Positions 59,630 through 64,000 of a stretch of 64,000 nucleotides of DNA are shown here, piece by piece; position 1 is the stretch's first letter; every line of letters begins with the position of its first letter. A program made the translations under genes and the position numbers. The DNA comes from Bradyrhizobium elkanii WSM2783 (GTDB lineage: Bacteria > Pseudomonadota > Alphaproteobacteria > Rhizobiales > Xanthobacteraceae), in the NCBI RefSeq assembly GCF_000472865.1, contig NZ_AXAP01000043.1, forward strand, positions 1 to 64,000. The letters are read 5' to 3'. A model generated the notes under the pieces. That model did not search any database. It saw only the letters and a program-made list of their open reading frames with translations, and was not told the origin of the DNA.

Positions 59630-60322
59630 TCAGCGCCGTTCAACAACGCGAATTCCCTGCGCGCCCGCCAGCACGACCGTGCCGGCGAGACCGATGAACA
59701 ACCCGTGCTCGACAACGCCCGGGATCACGCTCAGCAGTCCCGCCAGACGCGGCGCATCCCCTATCCGTCCCAGATGGGCATCGACAATCCAGTGGCCGCC
59801 ATCGGTGACAAAAACGTGGCCATCCTTGGCCGTCCGCAGCACCATCTGGCCGGCAACGCCGGCCTCCGCGAAGGCCTTGGCGATCGCCGCCTTGGTCGCC
59901 GCGAGGCCGAACGGGATCACTTCGATCGGCAGCGGGAAACGGCCGAGCGGATCGACCCATTTGCTCTCATCGGCGATCACAACCATGCGATCGGATGCGG
60001 CCGCCACGATCTTCTCGCGGAGCAGCGCGCCACCACCGCCCTTGATCAGGTTGAGCGCGGGATCGACCTCGTCGGCGCCGTCGACCGTGAGATCGAGATG
60101 GTCGATCTCGTCCAGTGTGGCGAGCGCAATGCCGCAGGCTTCCGCCTGCGCGCGCGTCGCCTCCGAGGTCGGCACGCCCACGACCTTCATGCCACCGCGC
60201 ACCTTCTCGCCGAGCAGGTCGACGAAATGCTTGGCGGTCGACCCGGTGCCGAGCCCGAGCTTCATGCCGTCGCGCACCTCTTGCAGGGCGCGCGCGGCGG
60301 CCTGTCGTTTCAATCCGTCCAT
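59630..60322 (-). CDS. rpiA: Ribose-5-phosphate isomerase A
   Basis: A 230-residue RpiA. The phosphate loop GLGTGSTAKHF, the catalytic region DGADEVDPALNLIKGGGGAL with aspartate and lysine, and the general-acid segment KMVVIADESK-like VVIADESKWV are all present. It interconverts ribose 5-phosphate and ribulose 5-phosphate in the pentose phosphate and Calvin pathways. Two in-frame starts exist: GTG at 60328 and ATG at 60322. The gene begins the probable rpiA–DUF2059–gor operon; a 238-bp non-coding stretch lies upstream. Confidence 0.93.
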   Translation of the reverse strand: MDGLKRQAAARALQEVRDGMKLGLGTGSTAKHFVDLLGEKVRGGMKVVGVPTSEATRAQAEACGIALATLDEIDHLDLTVDGADEVDPALNLIKGGGGALLREKIVAAASDRMVVIADESKWVDPLGRFPLPIEVIPFGLAATKAAIAKAFAEAGVAGQMVLRTAKDGHVFVTDGGHWIVDAHLGRIGDAPRLAGLLSVIPGVVEHGLFIGLAGTVVLAGAQGIRVVERR

Positions 60323-60566
60323 GTCCACGTGCGACGATTTCCCAGAACTTGTTCGCGGGACCAGTTGTCAAGGCTTGGGAGCGGCCCCATCCCCGCTCCG
60401 GCGGCGCATATCTAGCCGCCTTTTGCGCGCAGGGACAGCGCCAATAGCGCCTTATACGGCGCGCAACGCAGTTTTAATATTCGATCAGAACCCGGCGCCA
60501 GCGCGCTGTTTTTCCACGCTTTCTTCCGGCGACGCAATGCTTCGTCCTCTACCGAAAGATTAACTT

Positions 60567-61394
60567 TCAGACCGCGTCCATCGCGGCCAGGATCGCGCCA
60601 AACCGAGCCTCGACCTCGGCTCGCATGCCGGGATGGGTAAATACATAGAGGCGATCCTCCCGTATGGCGGCAAGGACGCGTGCGGCGACGTCGGCCGGAT
60701 CGATGCCGGCCTCAAGCTGCCGCGCGATCTCCGCGACCATGGCGGCCGCCGGGCTCTCAGGATCGAGCGCAGGCGTCGGACCGTAACGCGGAGGGCGGTT
60801 ACGTCCGCTCTCCCCGATCCGGGTCCGCACGAAGCTCGGGCACAGCACGCTGACGCCGATGCCAAGCGGCTTGAGCCGCAGGGCCAGCCCCTCGGACATG
60901 CTGACGACCGCGAACTTCGTCGCCGAGTAAGGGCTGAAGCCGAGGCCGCCGTTTATCCCCGCCATCGAGGCGGTGTTGACGATGTGCCCGCCCTCGCCGT
61001 GCTTGCGCATGTGCGGCAGGAAGCTTGCGATGCCATGCACGACGCCCATCAGGTTGACATCGATCACCCAGCGCCAGCTCCCGAGCGAGATCGCGTCGAT
61101 GCCGCCGCCGGCGGCGACGCCGGCATTGTTGCAGACAATGTGGACATTGCCGAACGCATCGAACGCGGCGCCGGCGGCGTCCTCGACGCTTGCGGGATGG
61201 GCGACATCGCAGAGCGTGCCTCTGACGCTCGAGCCAAACTCAGCCAGACTTTTGACGGCGCGTTCGAGCGCGTCCGCCTCGATATCGGCGAGCATCACCT
61301 TCATGCCGGCCTCCGCGAACGCACGACCAAGCGCAAGGCCGATGCCGCTGGCTCCGCCGGTGACAAAGGCTGTTCTGCCGTCAAGTTCACGCAT
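60567..61394 (-). CDS. Short-chain dehydrogenase/reductase
   Basis: A 275-residue classical SDR. Coenzyme motif TGGASGIGLALG, NNAG in the fourth strand (VCNNAGVAAG), catalytic YSATK after a TASMAGIN serine segment. The aspartate after the second strand (LADIEADAL) suggests NAD(H) preference. The substrate is unknown. The ATG at 61394 is preferred because GGGAGGG lies six bases upstream. The terminator-like repeats upstream (61411-61533) separate it from gph. Confidence 0.87.
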   Translation of the reverse strand: MRELDGRTAFVTGGASGIGLALGRAFAEAGMKVMLADIEADALERAVKSLAEFGSSVRGTLCDVAHPASVEDAAGAAFDAFGNVHIVCNNAGVAAGGGIDAISLGSWRWVIDVNLMGVVHGIASFLPHMRKHGEGGHIVNTASMAGINGGLGFSPYSATKFAVVSMSEGLALRLKPLGIGVSVLCPSFVRTRIGESGRNRPPRYGPTPALDPESPAAAMVAEIARQLEAGIDPADVAARVLAAIREDRLYVFTHPGMRAEVEARFGAILAAMDAV

Positions 61395-61410
61395 GGAACG
61401 CCCTCCCATC

Positions 61411-61441
61411 GATCATGATCCGACGTAATCGGATCATGATC
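61411..61441. repeat. Satellite palindrome GATCATGATCCGA
   Basis: Perfect 13-nt arms around a 5-nt loop (CGTAA), 15 bp before the dispersed repeat at 61457. Same module as at 32611 and 36189. Confidence 0.88.
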
Positions 61442-61456
61442 TCATCTTTTTGTTCA

Positions 61457-61533
61457 AGCATGATCTTCCCGCGCAAACGCTACGCGTTTGTCGCGAGGGA
61501 AAAACCGGTTTCCACTTTTCCGGATCATGCTCT
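61457..61533. repeat. Dispersed AGAGCATGATC palindrome, long form, inverted orientation
   Basis: The same long form as at 32520 and 39050 but on the other strand: TTCCCGCGCAAACGC at the left and GGATCATGCTCT at the right. A frame running through it creates a false N-terminal extension of the downstream gph gene. Confidence 0.9.
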
Positions 61534-61596
61534 ATGCGCAGCGAAGTCGGCCCTCTTCTCTTGCATGACGGCGCCGGAAACGATAGCCAAAGGAGG

Positions 61597-62283
61597 ATGA
61601 ACTCTCCCGGCATTGTCGTTTTCGATCTCGACGGTACCCTCGTCGATACCGCGCCCGACCTGATCAGCGCGCTCAATTACGTGCTGGACCGCGAGGGCTT
61701 GGCCCCGATGCCGCTGCAATCGGCGCGGACCATGATCGGCGGCGGAGCACGCAAATTGATCGAGCGCGCGCTCGAGGTCGAGGGCCGCCAGATCAGCACG
61801 GACGACGTCAGCCGGCTGACCAAGGATTTCATCGACTATTACGCCGCCCATATCGCCAACGAATCGCGCCCGTTCGAAGGCCTGGAAACCGCCCTGGACG
61901 AACTCGCCGCGCAGGGGTTCCGCTTTGCGGTCTGCACCAACAAGCTCGAGTTCCTGTCAAAGCTCCTGCTCGATCAGCTCGGCCTGAGCGGCCGGTTTGC
62001 TGCAATCTGCGGCGCGGACACCTTCGGAATCTCGAAACCGGATCCCGCGATCCTCCGGCAAACGGTGGCGCGGGCGGAGGGACAGCTATCCTCCGCAATC
62101 ATGGTCGGCGATGGCGGGCCGGATGTCGGGGTCGCCCGACGGGCAGGTATCCCGGTGATCGGGGTCGAATTCGGCTATACCGAGATACCTATTGCCGAAT
62201 TGAAGCCGGATCGGCTGATCGGCCATATGCGGGAGCTGCCGGCGGCCGTCGACAGCCTCGCCAGGGCTGTGAATATCTCTTAA
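61597..62283 (+). CDS. gph: HAD-family phosphatase, phosphoglycolate phosphatase-like
   Basis: A 228-residue haloacid-dehalogenase enzyme. Motif I is FDLDGTLVDTAPDL, motif II lies in FAVCTNKLEF, motif III is in ISKPDP, and motif IV is MVGDGGPDVGVARRAG. The cap domain covers about residues 15-85. It resembles Gph, which hydrolyses 2-phosphoglycolate. The ATG at 61597 directly follows AAAGGAGG with no spacing, which is unusual for a ribosome-binding site; a later start cannot be excluded. The upstream frame to 61450 is a translation of the dispersed repeat and is not part of the gene. Confidence 0.85.
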   Translation: MNSPGIVVFDLDGTLVDTAPDLISALNYVLDREGLAPMPLQSARTMIGGGARKLIERALEVEGRQISTDDVSRLTKDFIDYYAAHIANESRPFEGLETALDELAAQGFRFAVCTNKLEFLSKLLLDQLGLSGRFAAICGADTFGISKPDPAILRQTVARAEGQLSSAIMVGDGGPDVGVARRAGIPVIGVEFGYTEIPIAELKPDRLIGHMRELPAAVDSLARAVNIS

Positions 62284-62434
62284 CCTACTGAGATAACGTT
62301 GCTTTTCTGCAACGCCACGCATCCTTATTAACCATCGCTTAGCGAATTCGCCCTGCGCCGTTGCGCCGCAGTGCCCACCCTCCTATGGTCCGGCCGGGGA
62401 TTGTGGCTCTCAGCCACAGTTAGGTGGATCAATC

Positions 62435-62908
62435 ATGCGTCGTGTCATCGCGATTGCCGTCGCCGGGGCAAGCCTGGCGGGCTGTTCGTCTTTTTCTTGG
62501 GATTCGTTCAAGTCGGCGCCTGCGCCGGTCCAGGTTCAGCTCGAATCGACGCCTCCGGGCGCGGACGCGGTGACCTCGGTCGGACCGGGCTGCAAAACGC
62601 CCTGCACCGTCTCGGTGGCAGCGCCCGACAGTGGCTTCTCCGTCACCTTCAACCTGCCGAAGTATGAATCGGCCACGGTTCCGGTCACGGTGGTCCGCAA
62701 CCCCGGCGACCTCACCACTGCGGCATCGACCGTCGTCGATCCAAATCCCGTGGTTGCGGAACTGAAGCCCACGGCTCCGCCGCTCAAGGCGCGCAAGCCA
62801 CGGCCGAAGCGGCCGAAGCCGGCCGCCGCTGCGGCAGCCCCCGCAGCCGAGCCGGCCACCGCTGCCGGTACGCCTTTCCCGGATCCGAACGCGCCGGTGC
62901 AGCGCTAG
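62435..62908 (+). CDS. Lipoprotein with PEGA-like domain
   Basis: A 157-residue protein with a lipoprotein signal (MRRVIAIAVAGASLAGC, lipobox LAGC). A small beta-rich domain (VQVQLESTPPGADAVTSVGP followed by CKTPCTVSVAAP) resembles PEGA or thin-filament-like surface modules with two cysteines. A Pro/Ala/Lys-rich tail (ARKPRPKRPKP) could contact the cell wall. The exact family is uncertain. It lies between gph and moaA and is followed within 3 bp by a repeat. Confidence 0.75.
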   Translation: MRRVIAIAVAGASLAGCSSFSWDSFKSAPAPVQVQLESTPPGADAVTSVGPGCKTPCTVSVAAPDSGFSVTFNLPKYESATVPVTVVRNPGDLTTAASTVVDPNPVVAELKPTAPPLKARKPRPKRPKPAAAAAAPAAEPATAAGTPFPDPNAPVQR

Positions 62909-63047
62909 AGCATATTCGGTTCTGATTGAATCAGAACCGAAGCTCCAGATTGTTGTTTTGACGCGTTTTCTGCGCGGATAAGTCTACGCAATCTGCGTAA
63001 ACTTGATTGCTATGCGGACCGGCGTCCACTTCGCTCGAAAACGCTCT
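62907..63047. repeat. Dispersed repeat, AGAGCATATTC/GCTCT type
   Basis: AGAGCATATTCGGTTCTGATT...AATCAGAACCGAAGC near the left, and CCACTTCGCTCGAAAACGCTCT at the right. The inner part TACGCAATCTGCGTA is also palindromic. It overlaps the last codon of the lipoprotein gene and differs from the AGAGCATGATC family. Confidence 0.8.
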
Positions 63048-63178
63048 AAATTACACGTTCGCACTGCACTATTTGACGGCGCGCATTGTCGGACGGTAAC
63101 AAGCTGCCTAGATTGTGCTCGCGGAGCCACTTCCCTTTCGTCCGGCTCCGTCGAGCAAGGCGTTGGCAAGGCGTGTGA

Positions 63179-64000
63179 ATGAGCGCGATTTCGCTTCCCC
63201 CCTCCGAATCCCTGTTCCGTCCGATGACCGATCCGTTCGGCCGGACGATCCGCTACCTGCGCGTCTCCGTCACTGACCGCTGTGACCTGCGCTGCTTCTA
63301 CTGCATGTCGGAAGACATGACCTTTCTTCCGAAAGCCGATCTCCTGACGCTGGAAGAGCTCGACCGGCTGTGCTCGGCCTTCATCGCCAAGGGCGTGCGC
63401 AAGCTCCGCCTCACCGGCGGGGAGCCCCTGGTGCGGCGCAACGTGATGACGCTGGTGCGCTCGCTGTCGCGGCATCTTGCCAGCGGCGCGCTCGATGAAT
63501 TGACGCTGACCACCAACGGCTCACAGCTCGCGCGCTTCGCCGGCGAACTCGCCGATTGCGGCGTGCGCCGCATCAACGTCTCGCTCGACACGCTTGATGC
63601 CGACAAGTTCCGCGCGATCACGCGCTGGGGCGACATCGACAAGGTCCTGGCCGGGATCGAGGCGGCACGGGCCGCGGGGCTTGCGGTCAAGATCAACGCG
63701 GTGGCGCTCAAGAACATGAACGAGGACGAGATCCCCTCGCTGATGGAGTGGGCGCACGGCAAGGGCATGGCGCTGACCTTGATCGAGGTGATGCCGATGG
63801 GCGACATCGGCGCCGGCCGTATCGATCAGTATGTGCCGCTGTCGCTTCTCCGCGCCCGGCTGGAAAAGCAATTCACGCTGACCGATCTCGAAGAGAGCAC
63901 CGGCGGCCCTGCCCGCTATGTCCGGGTCAGCGAGACCGGCGGCAAGCTCGGCTTCATCACGCCGATGACCCACAATTTCTGCGAATCCTGCAACCGCGTG
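63179..64000 (+). CDS. moaA: GTP 3',8-cyclase MoaA (partial, runs off window)
   Basis: An open frame from the ATG at 63179 runs to the window edge (274 codons so far; about 340 expected). It carries the radical-SAM cluster CDLRCFYC (Cys35, Cys39, Cys42), the TGGEP motif, and, at the visible end, the start of the second iron-sulfur cluster (FCESCNR). It converts GTP to 3',8-cyclo-7,8-dihydro-GTP in molybdenum-cofactor synthesis, the cofactor used by the SoxC-like enzyme at 8.6-9.8 kb. No Moco riboswitch was identified upstream. The last part of the gene lies beyond the window. Confidence 0.95.
   Translation, partial: MSAISLPPSESLFRPMTDPFGRTIRYLRVSVTDRCDLRCFYCMSEDMTFLPKADLLTLEELDRLCSAFIAKGVRKLRLTGGEPLVRRNVMTLVRSLSRHLASGALDELTLTTNGSQLARFAGELADCGVRRINVSLDTLDADKFRAITRWGDIDKVLAGIEAARAAGLAVKINAVALKNMNEDEIPSLMEWAHGKGMALTLIEVMPMGDIGAGRIDQYVPLSLLRARLEKQFTLTDLEESTGGPARYVRVSETGGKLGFITPMTHNFCESCNRV

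Noticed and set aside
60492..60520. Plus-strand terminator-like stem with TTTTT before the SDR gene
   Set aside because: The stem is short and no plus-strand gene lies upstream of it.
61450..61596. N-terminal extension of gph
   Set aside because: It is a translation of the dispersed repeat (HDLPAQTLRVCREGKTGF), not conserved protein sequence.
62297..62314. Terminator-like hairpin CGTTGC...GCAACG after gph
   Set aside because: Only 6 bp of stem and no T-run follow; kept as a weak stem only.
1..64000. CRISPR arrays, rRNA or tRNA genes, complete prophage
   Set aside because: No evenly spaced short repeats, no T-loop/anticodon patterns and no phage structural genes were recognised on reading; an automated scan was not possible.

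Overview
The window reads as a chromosomal segment of a GC-rich alphaproteobacterium, most likely Bradyrhizobium or a close Nitrobacteraceae relative. The main evidence is the acpXL–fabZ–fabF–fabF–lpxXL cluster that makes the very-long-chain fatty acid of lipid A, and many dispersed palindromes of the type that starts AGAGCATGATCCGGAAAAG and recurs in Bradyrhizobium intergenic DNA. Class II DAHP synthase, CimA, paired Kup transporters, DUF2865 and a Csp copper-storage protein also fit. No rRNA, tRNA, CRISPR array or intact mobile element was seen.

Layout. 0–5 kb: C-terminal remnants of two transposases around an MBL-fold hydrolase, a polysaccharide-deacetylase-like protein and a LysR regulator. 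5–13.4 kb: an MFS exporter with a divergent LysR gene, a membrane acyltransferase, a sulfite-dehydrogenase-like SoxC plus cytochrome c pair, an amino-acid permease, and a cytochrome P450 divergent from an SRPBCC protein. 13.6–17.9 kb: a HerA-like ATPase, an AhpD-like protein, MgtC, a ParB-like protein and a small membrane protein. 18–22.3 kb: the lipid A very-long-chain acyl cluster. 22.4–29.2 kb (minus strand): two tandem kup genes, then a compact rhodanese–aminotransferase–PotF operon. 29.3–36.1 kb: motAB, an SDR, TerC, an RraA-like protein, and pssA and psd for phosphatidylethanolamine. 36.2–48.7 kb: an Atm1-type ABC exporter, a LOG-family protein, the overlapping cysS–GNAT–cimA operon, a DUF2865 protein, nadE, dgkA and aroG.

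48.8–57.3 kb is accessory-like and the most unusual part. It holds an Arg/Glu-repeat mini-protein, a frameshifted Ca2+/H+ antiporter, a 58-residue charged protein, a glycine-rich exported protein, a Crp/Fnr regulator, a candidate small RNA, a PAS-PAS hybrid kinase, a zinc-ribbon protein and an 18-cysteine copper-storage protein. Three perfect and one near-perfect FixK/FNR-type palindromes lie upstream of genes here. Two of them sit almost the same distance (about 69–70 nt) from their start codons, which suggests a small oxygen- or redox-controlled regulon. 57.6–64 kb returns to housekeeping genes: gor, a DUF2059 protein, rpiA, an SDR, gph, a lipoprotein, and moaA, which runs off the window end.

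The strongest observations are: the lipid A ketosynthase partner with no nucleophilic cysteine; the lack of an adh2XL-type gene with a repeat in its expected place; two apparent single-base frameshifts (cax and a small exported protein); the FixK-box island; and a minus-strand intrinsic terminator that implies a small RNA near 54.2 kb. Starts were chosen from ribosome-binding sites. Family calls come from motifs read by eye, with no database search.
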